A stretch of 46,611 bases of DNA from Paenibacillus elgii NBRC 100335 (GTDB lineage Bacteria > Bacillota > Bacilli > Paenibacillales > NBRC-103111): NCBI RefSeq assembly GCF_004000865.1, contig NZ_BIMB01000056.1:1-46611 (forward strand), in the 5' to 3' direction. The position numbers were made by a program, and so were the translations under genes. The notes under the pieces were generated by a model that worked only from the letters and a program-made list of their open reading frames with translations, made no database searches and was not told the DNA's origin. Numbering within the stretch: position 1 is the stretch's first letter; every line of letters begins with the position of its first letter. Below, one piece after another: positions 1-7,657 of this stretch.

Positions 1-2
1 AT

Positions 3-76
3 GGCGCCATAGCCAAGTGGTAAGGCAGAGCTCTGCAAAAGCTTTACCCCCAGTTCGAATCTGGGTGGCGCCTCCA
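3..76 (+). tRNA. tRNA-Cys (GCA)
   Basis: A full cloverleaf can be drawn. The 7-bp acceptor pairs GGCGCCA with TGGCGCC, and the T arm is CCCAG/CTGGG around TTCGAAT. The anticodon loop CTGCAAA places GCA at the anticodon. CCA is encoded. It is the first of four clustered tRNAs, which in Bacillales usually follow a 5S rRNA gene; that gene would lie outside the window. Confidence 0.95.
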
Positions 77-89
77 ACTTTCTTTCTTC

Positions 90-178
90 GCCGGAGTGGC
101 GGAATCGGCAGACGCACAGGACTTAAAATCCTGCGGTAGGTGACTACCGTACCAGTTCAAGTCTGGTCTTCGGCACCA
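90..178 (+). tRNA. tRNA-Leu (TAA)
   Basis: Class II tRNA with a long variable arm. Acceptor GCCGGAG pairs with CTTCGGC with one G-T wobble. The anticodon stem CAGGA/TCCTG encloses loop CTTAAAA, so the anticodon is TAA. CCA is encoded. Confidence 0.95.
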
Positions 179-197
179 CTCCAACAACTTAAAATGT

Positions 198-274
198 GTG
201 CCCTTAGCTCAGCCGGATAGAGCGTTTGACTACGAATCAAAAGGTCAGGAGTTCGAATCTCTTAGGGCACGCCA
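198..274 (+). tRNA. tRNA-Arg (ACG)
   Basis: Acceptor GTGCCCT pairs perfectly with AGGGCAC. Anticodon stem TTGAC-type arms enclose ACG, the inosine-modified anticodon that reads CGN in bacteria. Discriminator G and encoded CCA follow. Confidence 0.95.
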
Positions 275-277
275 CTT

Positions 278-356
278 GCCGATGTGGCGGAATGGCAGAC
301 GCGCTCGACTCAAAATCGAGTCCGAAAGGGTGGAGGTTCGAGTCCTCTCATCGGTA
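278..356 (+). tRNA. tRNA-Leu (CAA)
   Basis: Second leucine tRNA. Acceptor GCCGATG pairs with CATCGGT, and anticodon stem CTCGA/TCGAG encloses CTCAAAA, giving anticodon CAA for TTG codons. Unlike its three neighbours it has no encoded CCA (TAA follows the discriminator), so the CCA end must be added after transcription. Confidence 0.93.
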
Positions 357-360
357 TAAA

Positions 361-402
361 TAAGCCTTAAAGATCAACAAGATCTTTAGGGCTTATTTTT
401 AT
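361..402 (+). terminator. terminator of the tRNA cluster
   Basis: Inverted repeat of about 14 bp (AAGCCTTAAAGATC / GATCTTTAGGGCTT) with loop AACAA, followed by ATTTTTATT. It lies directly after the last tRNA and closes the tRNA operon. Confidence 0.9.
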
Positions 403-494
403 TGTATTGGACTTGTTTATGCTCTGGGGAATGATTTATTGTATCCTCAACTTCTTTTGTCGATTCTTCACATTACGATATACAAATGCGCTAA

Positions 495-515
495 CTTTTA
501 GTATGGTACTAAAAG
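495..515. promoter_or_regulatory. operator-like palindrome upstream of the SGNH hydrolase
   Basis: Perfect 9-bp inverted repeat, CTTTTAGTA / TACTAAAAG, separated by TGG and ending 34 bp before the hydrolase start codon. The geometry suits a dimeric repressor or activator. No regulator gene is adjacent, so the partner is unknown. Confidence 0.45.
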
Positions 516-549
516 AAGAACTATATCCCAAATGTTGGAGGAACAGGTC

Positions 550-1176
550 ATGACAAAAATCGAAGATGGGGCGGTTGTCTTGTTTCAAGGAGACAGCATT
601 ACGGATTGCGGAAGAAACAGAGAGGCCGGATCGGATTTAGGCCGGGGCTACGCGCTCATCGCTTCTGCGTTATTCGCCAGCAAATATCCTGAGAAACAAG
701 TCCAATTCATCAACCGCGGAATCAGCGGCAATCGAGTAAAGGATTTGCAGCAGCGCTGGCAGGAAGATTGCCTCGATTTGAAGCCGACATGGGTTTCGAT
801 CTATATCGGTATTAACGATACATGGCGGCGTTATGATCGTAATGATCCAACTTCAGTGGAAGCGTTTGCGGAAGGGTACCGTGATTTGATTGTTCGTACT
901 AAGGAGACGCTTGATGCGAAGCTTATTTTAGTCGAACCGTTTGTGCTGCCAGTACCGGAAGACCGGAAACGATGGAGAGAGGATTTGGACCCGAAAATTA
1001 ACGCGGTTCGCGAGCTTGCCCGGGAATTTGAAACGCTGTACGTGCCGTTAGACGGGTTATTCGCGGCGGCAAGTACCAAAGCACCGTCGGCTTATTGGGC
1101 GCCCGATGGTGTACATCCGTCACCGGCAGGCCACGCGCTTATTGCCAACGCTTGGCTGGAAACTGTGCAAGCCTAA
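550..1176 (+). CDS. SGNH/GDSL-family hydrolase (esterase/lipase-like)
   Basis: A 208-residue single-domain SGNH hydrolase. The family blocks appear in order: GDSIT (Ser16, the expected nucleophile), the block II glycine region near NRGISGN (56-61), GIND (Asn89, oxyanion hole) and DGVH (Asp186, His189). These enzymes hydrolyse ester bonds of lipids, acetylated sugars or similar substrates; the substrate here cannot be told. No signal peptide is visible, so a cytoplasmic enzyme is likely. The start at 550 is chosen because GGAGGAA lies 6 bp upstream; an in-frame ATG at 532 overlaps that ribosome binding site. The gene stands alone between the tRNA terminator and its own terminator, with a palindrome in front of it. 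Confidence 0.9.
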   Translation: MTKIEDGAVVLFQGDSITDCGRNREAGSDLGRGYALIASALFASKYPEKQVQFINRGISGNRVKDLQQRWQEDCLDLKPTWVSIYIGINDTWRRYDRNDPTSVEAFAEGYRDLIVRTKETLDAKLILVEPFVLPVPEDRKRWREDLDPKINAVRELAREFETLYVPLDGLFAAASTKAPSAYWAPDGVHPSPAGHALIANAWLETVQA

Positions 1177-1205
1177 AGTCACGTTGATGATACAAATAAC
1201 AATTC

Positions 1206-1246
1206 AAGGGATGCCCTTCCGCTGGTGCGAGGGGCGTCCCTTTTTA
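1206..1246 (+). terminator. terminator after the SGNH hydrolase
   Basis: AAGGGATGCCC pairs with GGGGCGTCCCTT around a short loop and runs into TTTTTAGG. It sits between two convergent genes. Confidence 0.8.
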
Positions 1247-1278
1247 GGTGAACCGTTCTGATTGTTGAAGGCGATAAC

Positions 1279-2355
1279 TCAATCCAATTGCTTGGATACC
1301 TGCAAAAGCTCAGGCAAGGTAACCATCTTCAGGTTGCGGGTTTTTAAAGTCTGGATGACGGTCGGGAGCGCTTGGACGGTACCGTTCAAGTCTTGCCCCG
1401 GCCCGCCGCCGGAATGCTGCAGAATGATGGAACCCGGCTTAACGTTCGTGAGAATGTTCGAAATGACCTTCTCTTGCCCAAGCTGCTTCCAATCAAGCGA
1501 ATCGACGTTCCAGTTTACAATGCGGTAACCGTGTTCCGATGCCCATAATAGTTGGCTTTCGCTGATCTCGCCATAGGGTGGCCGCAGCAAGCGGGGGGAA
1601 TATCCGATCAGCCGTTTTAAGGTTTGCTGGGTTTGAAGTACTTGCGACTGGAACAAGTCGTCGGACAGCTTAGTAAACAGCTTGTGACTGTATGAATGAT
1701 TGCCGATCACATGGCCTTCGCGAACGATTCGCTTAACCATCTCCGTATGCTTCTCGGCTTGGGCGCCGACCAAGAAGAACGTGGCGCGTACCTGATATTT
1801 TTTCAATACATCCAACACCTGCGGCGTAAATGTCGTGTCGGGGGCGTCGTCAAATGTTAGTGCGACCTGCCCGGAGGCGGCTGACCCCCGCAGCAGCAGC
1901 AGCTCCGGATATTTGCGCACAAGCTGGGATAAGGTGAGCCGTTGGCTTTGACCCGATGTTTCTTTGGACGGTTTGGCAACGGGCTGCTTGGCTTTGGATT
2001 TGCGCTTCTTCTGCGTCTTGGGCTCTGCCGGCGAAACGACCGCCGGTGTGGGGGTAGGTGCCGGTACAGGGGCAGGCGACGCCGTAGGCGGAACCTGCTG
2101 CACCGTGGAAGGGGCGGGAGGCCCGGCCAGAGACAGTGGGCTGCCGGTTTCCGGTGCTTTAGCCGCGTTCCGAGGCACTGCCTCAGTAGGCCCAATCTCC
2201 GAGGGCAACGCTTGCGGCGATTTTGCGGTAGGCGTACATGCCGTTAAAGCCAAGCATAAGGCTAGACTCAACAAAAATAAACCGCTTCTGATTCGAAGCA
2301 AGATGAACTGATGAGCGGATAAAAGCAAAAAGGCCGCAGGCGTTCGCTTTTTCAT
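1279..2355 (-). CDS. polysaccharide deacetylase family lipoprotein (NodB homology domain)
   Basis: A 358-residue protein. An N-terminal hydrophobic segment ends in the lipobox LTAC (Cys40), so it is predicted to be an exported lipoprotein. A Pro/Ala-rich linker (about 60-115) and a basic stretch (KKRKSKAK, 116-123) lead to a NodB domain from about 160. Its motifs are TFDDAP (167-172, with Asp169 and Asp170), the metal-binding NHSYSH (His220, His224), RPPYG (258-262) and a C-terminal LQHSGG. Family members remove acetyl groups from peptidoglycan or other cell-wall polysaccharides with a divalent metal. The first motif reads TFDDAP rather than TFDDGP. ATG 2355 is chosen because AAAGGAG lies upstream; an in-frame TTG 24 bp further out has no such site. 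The target polymer is unknown. Confidence 0.9.
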   Translation of the reverse strand: MKKRTPAAFLLLSAHQFILLRIRSGLFLLSLALCLALTACTPTAKSPQALPSEIGPTEAVPRNAAKAPETGSPLSLAGPPAPSTVQQVPPTASPAPVPAPTPTPAVVSPAEPKTQKKRKSKAKQPVAKPSKETSGQSQRLTLSQLVRKYPELLLLRGSAASGQVALTFDDAPDTTFTPQVLDVLKKYQVRATFFLVGAQAEKHTEMVKRIVREGHVIGNHSYSHKLFTKLSDDLFQSQVLQTQQTLKRLIGYSPRLLRPPYGEISESQLLWASEHGYRIVNWNVDSLDWKQLGQEKVISNILTNVKPGSIILQHSGGGPGQDLNGTVQALPTVIQTLKTRNLKMVTLPELLQVSKQLD

Positions 2356-2483
2356 GGGGGCTTGGTCTCCTTTGGGCAACAGGATTACGTTACCTTAGTT
2401 TGGGATAAGAAGAGACGAATTATCCACTCATGAAAATGATGCCACGAACGCCGCGGCCAATAAATAGTATGGAGCTAAGGCAA

Positions 2484-3302
2484 TCAGCTAAGGACCAGGC
2501 CTTCCCAGATCATTTTGAAGGATACGATAACGAAGGTGATGCGCAGTACCCAAAGCAGCTTTTTGCTGCTCAGCCGACTGGCGATTTTTGCACCGAGCCA
2601 GCCTCCGACAATGGCGCTAGGTGCCAAGCCCAGTACCATCCACAAGTTCACTTCTCCTAAGGTAAAATGCGTGAAGCTGCCCATAAGGGATGACAGCAGG
2701 ATAACGAACATGGAGGTCGCTGTCGCTACATGGGGAGGATAGCGAAAAAGCAGCACCATCGCCGGCACGAATAGAGAACCGCCGCCGATCCCGAACAGGC
2801 CCGAAATGAATCCGACCAAGAGCCCGATGATCAAGGCGGGCAGTATGCTGTAGCCGTAATGATATGTATTCCCGTTGCTGTCCGTATACGAGCGCTGAAT
2901 GTGCCACTTCACGTTCAACGGCTTCAAGTAGTCGCGCAGCACGAGCAGTATGGCCATCAGCAGCATGAAGAGGCCGAAGCTAAGCTGAAACGATTTGGCG
3001 TTGACGAATTGCGTGGTATACGAGCCGAGCATGGCTCCCGGACCGCATGTGATGAACAAAAGCCAGCCGCTTTTGAAATCGACTCTTTTCTGCTTGACGA
3101 AGGTCAGGGTCGAAGACAATGCCGTGAAGATCAGGACGGCCAGCGAAGTGCCTACCGCCGTCGATACCGAAATCGTCTGTCCGACGAACATTGGGCCTAA
3201 ATAAACCAGAGCGGGCACAATAATAATACCGCCGCCGAGACCAACGAGGCTCCCGAAGGTAGCAGCGATCAGCCCGACAGCGGTATAAAACAATATACTC
3301 AT
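2484..3302 (-). CDS. TauE/SafE (TSUP) family membrane transporter
   Basis: A 272-residue integral membrane protein with about eight hydrophobic segments. Two homologous halves each begin with a Gly-rich helix: GLGGGIIIVPALV near the N terminus and GIGGGSLFVPAMV in the middle. This duplication is the hallmark of the TSUP/TauE/SafE family, which moves sulfite, sulfonates or other small anions. The substrate cannot be assigned. ATG 3302 lies 7 bp after AGAAGG; an in-frame TTG at 3308 is less well placed. The gene is downstream of glpX on the same strand with its own candidate promoter between them, so coupling to glpX is uncertain. Confidence 0.88.
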   Translation of the reverse strand: MSILFYTAVGLIAATFGSLVGLGGGIIIVPALVYLGPMFVGQTISVSTAVGTSLAVLIFTALSSTLTFVKQKRVDFKSGWLLFITCGPGAMLGSYTTQFVNAKSFQLSFGLFMLLMAILLVLRDYLKPLNVKWHIQRSYTDSNGNTYHYGYSILPALIIGLLVGFISGLFGIGGGSLFVPAMVLLFRYPPHVATATSMFVILLSSLMGSFTHFTLGEVNLWMVLGLAPSAIVGGWLGAKIASRLSSKKLLWVLRITFVIVSFKMIWEGLVLS

Positions 3303-3342
3303 GCGCAAACCTTCTTCCGTGTCGAATAGTTACTTTATGGTA

Positions 3343-3370
3343 ATATTAACACAGGAAGAAAATAGTTCAA
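3343..3370 (-). promoter_or_regulatory. candidate sigma-A promoter for the TSUP gene
   Basis: On the minus strand TTGAAC (3370-3365) and TAATAT (3348-3343) are separated by 16 bp, about 40 bp before the start codon. Found by eye. Confidence 0.5.
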
Positions 3371-3377
3371 TACCGGG

Positions 3378-4349
3378 TTATCCGATATCGTTAAGAATGT
3401 TTTTATTAGGCAAGTAATGGATCGATTGAATGAATCGGATCGTTTTTGTTTTTGCCCGCATGACGATCGAATGCGTCTCTGCCCGGGAGTCGGGCAAATA
3501 GCGGACGCCGTTTAAAAATTCACCGGGGGTAATGCCCGTCGCGGCAAAAATAACGTCGTCTCGGCCGATCATATCCTCCATGGTCAAAATTTTGTGCGGG
3601 TCGGCAAGTCCCATGGCGATGCAGCGGTCGTATTCCTCCTGATTGGAAGGCAGCAGCTTTCCTTGCAGTTCGCCGCCCAAACATTGCAGCGCCGCAGCCG
3701 CCAACACGCCCTCGGGTGCGCCGCCAGAGCCTACATACATGTCAATGCCGGATTCGGACAAAGCGGGAGCCATGGCCCCTGCGACATCGCCGTCGCTAAG
3801 AAACTTGATCCGTACGCCGACCTGACGGAGGGTATCGATCTGCTTCCGGTGCCTGTCGCGGTCAAGAATCATGATCGTAAGATTGCTCAGTGGCTTATCC
3901 AAAATGTCGGCGGCCCGTTGAAGCGTCGTTTCGAGCGGGTCCGTCAAGTTAAGCTTTCCGGCAAGAGCCGGTCCGACAGCCAGTTTTTCCATATACATAT
4001 CCGGCGCATGCAGCAGATTGCCTTTGTTGGCAATGGCGATGACGGCCAGCGCGTTGTTCAATCCTTTGGCAACCAGCTCCGTTCCTTCGAGCGGGTCGAC
4101 GGCTACGTCCACCTCAGGACCTTGTCCGTTGCCTACTTGTTCACCGATGTACAGCATCGGCGCTTCGTCCATTTCTCCTTCTCCGATAACGACGGTACCA
4201 CGGACAGAAACGGAATCGAACATGGCGCGCATAGCGGTCGTCGCCGCACCGTCGGCTTGAATCTTATCGCCCCGGCCCATCCATCTTGCCGCGGACAGCG
4301 CCGCCAGCTCCGTTACCCGGACGATCTCAAGTGCCAATTCCCTTTCCAC
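3378..4349 (-). CDS. glpX: class II fructose-1,6-bisphosphatase GlpX
   Basis: A 323-residue protein that hydrolyses fructose 1,6-bisphosphate to fructose 6-phosphate, an irreversible step of gluconeogenesis, in the cytoplasm. Class II signatures are clear: GEGEMDEAPMLYIGE (56-70) and DPLEGT (85-90) for metal and substrate phosphate, then SDGDVAGAM and GSGGAPEGVLAAAAL. Length is typical of the family. The start is GTG 4349, preceded by AGGGGG, and the N terminus MERELALEIVRVTE matches the usual GlpX beginning. It is divergent from ccpN, a repressor of gluconeogenic genes in Bacillus subtilis, which suggests but does not prove local control by CcpN. Confidence 0.96.
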   Translation of the reverse strand: MERELALEIVRVTELAALSAARWMGRGDKIQADGAATTAMRAMFDSVSVRGTVVIGEGEMDEAPMLYIGEQVGNGQGPEVDVAVDPLEGTELVAKGLNNALAVIAIANKGNLLHAPDMYMEKLAVGPALAGKLNLTDPLETTLQRAADILDKPLSNLTIMILDRDRHRKQIDTLRQVGVRIKFLSDGDVAGAMAPALSESGIDMYVGSGGAPEGVLAAAALQCLGGELQGKLLPSNQEEYDRCIAMGLADPHKILTMEDMIGRDDVIFAATGITPGEFLNGVRYLPDSRAETHSIVMRAKTKTIRFIQSIHYLPNKNILNDIG

Positions 4350-4394
4350 CAGCTCAGCCCCCTATAAAATAAATGGTCACGTTTCAACATATAT

Positions 4395-4423
4395 AGTATA
4401 ATTAATAAATAAATAATGCGCAA
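4395..4423 (-). promoter_or_regulatory. candidate promoter of glpX
   Basis: Minus strand TTGCGC (4423-4418) and TATACT (4400-4395) with exactly 17 bp between, in the very AT-rich glpX-ccpN intergenic region. Confidence 0.55.
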
Positions 4424-4510
4424 TAAATACTTGATATGAATTGAGTAGTGCGTTAGATTGAAAATAAAATCATCGAATGAAAAACGGTTCTATGAGTTTC
4501 GGACTATTTT

Positions 4511-4519
4511 TGGTACAAT
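4511..4519 (+). promoter_or_regulatory. extended -10 element of the ccpN promoter
   Basis: TGGTACAAT is an extended -10 (TGn plus TACAAT), 42 bp before the proposed ccpN start. No good -35 is visible, as is common with extended -10 promoters. Confidence 0.5.
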
Positions 4520-4560
4520 TGGATTGGAATGCGGCACAGCGATAAACCGCAAAGGCTGCT

Positions 4561-5229
4561 TTGAGTGAGGAGGGACCGGTCATCGAACTGACTGCGCGCC
4601 AACTGCAGATCGTAGAATTGGTAAAGGCACACGCGCCCATTACGGGCGAACAAATAGCGGAGATGTTAGGTCTAAGCCGCCCGACCCTCCGGTCGGATCT
4701 GGCCCTGCTTGTCATGCTCGGGCTTGTGGATGCCAAACCGAAGGTGGGCTATACGCCGGGCTCGGCCATGACGCCGGGTTCCCAGGTTTCCCGTAAGCTG
4801 CTGGGCATGAAGGTAAAGGATGTCCAATCGATCCCTGTCGTGGTCCGGGAGAATGCTTCCGTGAACGACGCGGTCGTGATGCTGTTTATGGAGAACGTCG
4901 GCAGCTTGATCGTCGTGGATGACGAGGCTTGCCTGTCGGGCGTCATTTCCCGTAAAGATTTGCTTAAATTCACGCTCGGCAATACGAATGCGGCTTCCAT
5001 GCCGGTCAGCATGGTCATGACCCGGGAGCCGAACGTCATCCATGTTTCTCCCGACGAGTCGGTCATCGATGCTGCGCGGAAGATGATTCACCATCAGGTC
5101 GACAGCTTACCTGTCGTCGTGGAATCCAAAGCTGCCCAGGTGAGCGGAAGATCCCGATGGGACGTTGTCGGACGGGTGACAAAAACGATTATGACGAATA
5201 TTCTGGTCGATCTGGCGATGGACCGTTAG
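4561..5229 (+). CDS. ccpN: CcpN-type transcriptional repressor (HTH plus two CBS domains)
   Basis: A 222-residue regulator. A winged helix-turn-helix (about 8-60, with TARQLQIVELVKAHAPITGE and LGLSRPTLRSDLALL) is followed by a CBS pair (about 80-135 and 145-210). This is the CcpN architecture; in B. subtilis CcpN represses gluconeogenic genes during glycolytic growth, with the CBS pair sensing nucleotides. The neighbours agree: glpX diverges from it and the PPDK regulator follows 31 bp downstream. The start is uncertain. TTG 4561 has AAAGG 5 bp upstream. A stronger site, GAGGAGGG, lies inside the reading frame and points at an ATC codon just before GAACTGACT. Confidence 0.9.
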   Translation: MSEEGPVIELTARQLQIVELVKAHAPITGEQIAEMLGLSRPTLRSDLALLVMLGLVDAKPKVGYTPGSAMTPGSQVSRKLLGMKVKDVQSIPVVVRENASVNDAVVMLFMENVGSLIVVDDEACLSGVISRKDLLKFTLGNTNAASMPVSMVMTREPNVIHVSPDESVIDAARKMIHHQVDSLPVVVESKAAQVSGRSRWDVVGRVTKTIMTNILVDLAMDR

Positions 5230-5260
5230 GGCATTCATGAACAAAGGAGAAGAAAACCGG

Positions 5261-6067
5261 ATGAAGGAAGAGCAACAGTACGAGATCACCATATGCTCGG
5301 ATTCCGTCGGGGAAACGGCGGAGGCGGTCGTTCGAGCGACAATCCGCCAGTTTGACGCCCACCAGGTGAGAACGAAGCGGATCGGCCATATCAAAACCGA
5401 GGACGAAATCCGTACCATTATGGAAGAGGCGGCCAAACGCGGCGGCTTCGTAGCGTATACGCTGGTACAGCCGGAGCTTCGGGAAATGATGAAGGAAGAG
5501 GCGGTTCGCCTCGGCGTCCGGGCGGTCGATATCATGGGACCGATGATGCAGGCGTTCATCGATACGTGGGGCGATGCGCCGAAGCGGAAACCGGGCTTGC
5601 TTCATCAGCTCGACGAGGATTATTTCCGCCGGGTAGAAGCAATCGAATTTGCCGTTAAATGCGACGACGGGCGCGACACGAGCGCCTTGCTGAAGGCGAA
5701 TCTCGTCTTGATCGGAGTCTCACGGACGTCGAAGACGCCGCTCAGTATTTTTTTGGCGCATAAAGGAATCAAAGTATCCAATTTGCCGCTCGTGCCCGAG
5801 GTCAAACCGCCCAAGGAGCTGTTTTTGGTGCCGGGCAACCGGATTGTCGGCTTGACGATGGACGCAGACAAGCTGTACAAAATCCGGACGGAGCGGTTGA
5901 AAGCGGTCGGTTTGCCGTTCGGGGCGAAATATGCCGCGATGGAGCGAATCGACGAAGAGCTTCGGTATGCGCAAGCGTTGATGAAACAAGTCGGATGCTT
6001 AGTGATCAATGTAACGGATAAAGCGATTGAAGAAACAGCCGGCATTATTATGGGGTACTTGAATTAA
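5261..6067 (+). CDS. pyruvate, phosphate dikinase regulatory protein (DUF299 kinase/pyrophosphorylase)
   Basis: A 268-residue member of the PPSR family. These bifunctional enzymes inactivate PPDK (or PEP synthase) by ADP-dependent phosphorylation and reactivate it by phosphate-dependent dephosphorylation. The family N terminus SDSVGETAEAVVRA and the P-loop-like GVSRTSKTPLS (152-162) are both present, and the C terminus VTDKAIEETAGIIM is typical. ATG 5261 is preferred because AAAGGAG lies 11 bp upstream and it leaves the usual short N-terminal tail; an in-frame ATG at 5237 has no good site. It forms an operon with ccpN, as in B. subtilis (yqzB-yqfL). No ppdK gene lies in this window. Confidence 0.94.
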   Translation: MKEEQQYEITICSDSVGETAEAVVRATIRQFDAHQVRTKRIGHIKTEDEIRTIMEEAAKRGGFVAYTLVQPELREMMKEEAVRLGVRAVDIMGPMMQAFIDTWGDAPKRKPGLLHQLDEDYFRRVEAIEFAVKCDDGRDTSALLKANLVLIGVSRTSKTPLSIFLAHKGIKVSNLPLVPEVKPPKELFLVPGNRIVGLTMDADKLYKIRTERLKAVGLPFGAKYAAMERIDEELRYAQALMKQVGCLVINVTDKAIEETAGIIMGYLN

Positions 6068-6079
6068 TAGAAGACGAGA

Positions 6080-6109
6080 GGCTTGAACCGACGGGTTCGG
6101 GCCCTTTTT
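6080..6109 (+). terminator. terminator of the ccpN operon
   Basis: GGCTTGAACC pairs with GGTTCGGGCC (two G-T pairs) around a short loop and is followed by TTTTT. Confidence 0.85.
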
Positions 6110-6198
6110 GCCTTTGTGAATAAAAAGCCTTCCCGGCAAACCGGAAAGCCCGCAGCATGCGTATTCTCAAGTAGACGTAAGCGAAAGGTGGCTGGGTA

Positions 6199-7494
6199 AT
6201 GAAACCGAAACGGGTATGGACGAATTGGCTTTCCGGCGTGCCGTACGGAAAAAGGCTGGCCAAGCTCCACCGCTGGAACGCATGGCTGCTGGCGCTGCTC
6301 GCGTTGACCGGGCTATTGCTGTTTGCAGAGCCGGTACGGGCGCTGGGAGCGGGCCGTGTGTGGCTGAAGGAAGGACATCTATGGATTGGCACGGCTTCGG
6401 TTGCGGTGGCTGCTCTATATTTGCCGCTGCTCCCCCGGCATTGGAAGCAGCTGCGGACAAAACCGACGCAACGTTGGAATTTGGGACTTGTTCTATTCCT
6501 GCTTGCGGGCTGGATTGTCACCGGTGTGGTGCTCTGGCTGGTGCGAAGCTTGCCTTCGGGTTGGGGCAACGCCGTGTTGCTGCTCCACGATCTGTTTACC
6601 TGGGTCGGGGTTCCTTACGTCATCTACCATTCGGTCTCCCGCAGCCGATGGGTCAAAGCGGTCCAAAGCTATCCGGAAAACCGCGTGGAAGAAGAAGCGA
6701 CGGAAACCGGTGACGTACCGCCGTCCGAGCCTGGACGCATCGTACAGATGCTCAGGAACGCTCCGATCTCCAGGGCAGCGTTCCTTCGTATGGCAGCAGG
6801 CTTGCTACTGGTGTTCGGTCTGGGGCCGTCGTTTTACCGGTGGCTGATGACCGCTTCCGATACGGGAGGCGCGGAGCTTGAGCGATTGGCCCGGGAGGAT
6901 GCGAACCGGATGCTGCCGCCGCCGGTTCCGTCTGCGGAATCCAATCCTCCGCTCGGCGGAGGCGGGCAAGGGCAGTTCCGGGTATATACGGTGACGCCGA
7001 TCCCGGCTTTTTCGAGCGAGGATTGGAAGTTCGCTCTTACCGGACTTGTCGGCCGGGAATATGCGTGGAGCTGGCAACAGTTTCTGGAGCTTAAACGGAC
7101 GGTTCAGGTTAGCGATTTTCACTGCGTGACGGGCTGGTCGGTGTACAAGGTCACTTGGGAGGGGATACCGCTTAAGGAGCTGCTGGAGCTGGCCAAGGTG
7201 AGGGACGAGGCGAAGTTCGTCAAATTTTATTCCGGGGACCGCGTCTATACGGATTGTTTGTCGCTGGAGCAGGCGCGGATGGATGACGTCATGGTGGCGG
7301 TCTTGATGGACGGAAAGCCGATTCCCCAGCAGCTCGGCGGTCCGGTAAGGCTGGTCGTTCCTCAAATGTATGCGTATAAATCGGTAAAGTGGCTCCAGGG
7401 CATCGAGCTCATCGACAAAGAACATATCGGGTACTGGGAGCTGCGGGGCTACGATAACGATGCTTGGGTGCCGAAGGGAAGAGCGCAGGCGTAG
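6199..7494 (+). CDS. membrane-anchored molybdopterin oxidoreductase with heme-b-like N-terminal domain
   Basis: A 431-residue two-part protein. The N-terminal part has four membrane helices (about 27-45, 60-78, 96-114, 125-143) carrying histidines at 24, 60, 130 and 144, the pattern expected of a diheme b-type cytochrome. A fifth helix (about 195-215) follows, preceded by SRAAFLR, which resembles a Tat motif with the second Arg replaced by Ala. After a low-complexity linker comes an oxidoreductase molybdopterin-binding domain of the sulfite oxidase/YedY type (about 260-425). Cys309 in DFHCVTGW is the expected molybdenum ligand. The layout is like a covalent fusion of a Moco enzyme with its quinone-linked heme partner. 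Substrate unknown. The Moco biosynthesis genes downstream support the cofactor call. Confidence 0.85.
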   Translation: MKPKRVWTNWLSGVPYGKRLAKLHRWNAWLLALLALTGLLLFAEPVRALGAGRVWLKEGHLWIGTASVAVAALYLPLLPRHWKQLRTKPTQRWNLGLVLFLLAGWIVTGVVLWLVRSLPSGWGNAVLLLHDLFTWVGVPYVIYHSVSRSRWVKAVQSYPENRVEEEATETGDVPPSEPGRIVQMLRNAPISRAAFLRMAAGLLLVFGLGPSFYRWLMTASDTGGAELERLAREDANRMLPPPVPSAESNPPLGGGGQGQFRVYTVTPIPAFSSEDWKFALTGLVGREYAWSWQQFLELKRTVQVSDFHCVTGWSVYKVTWEGIPLKELLELAKVRDEAKFVKFYSGDRVYTDCLSLEQARMDDVMVAVLMDGKPIPQQLGGPVRLVVPQMYAYKSVKWLQGIELIDKEHIGYWELRGYDNDAWVPKGRAQA

Positions 7495-7657
7495 CAGTTG
7501 GAGGATGGGACGCACTGAGGGGGCCATCTGTAAGAAATAGGTCCGGGGCGTAAATAAAGGATGGAAACGAAGCACATGATGAGGCTGCAAAAATAAGATA
7601 GGATAGACGAAGGAAGGATGGAAGGCGATGGAACGGTACGGCGGGCAAAGGCATGCC

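Noticed and set aside
1942..2311. Long plus-strand open frames opposite the deacetylase gene
   Set aside because: They are Gly/Arg-rich shadows of the Pro/Ala-rich linker of the minus-strand lipoprotein and lack ribosome sites.
6121..6160. Possible c-di-GMP or molybdenum-cofactor riboswitch before the oxidoreductase (CCGGCAAACCGGAAAGCC)
   Set aside because: Only a small hairpin and an AAAGCC string fit; the conserved cores and length of those riboswitches are missing.
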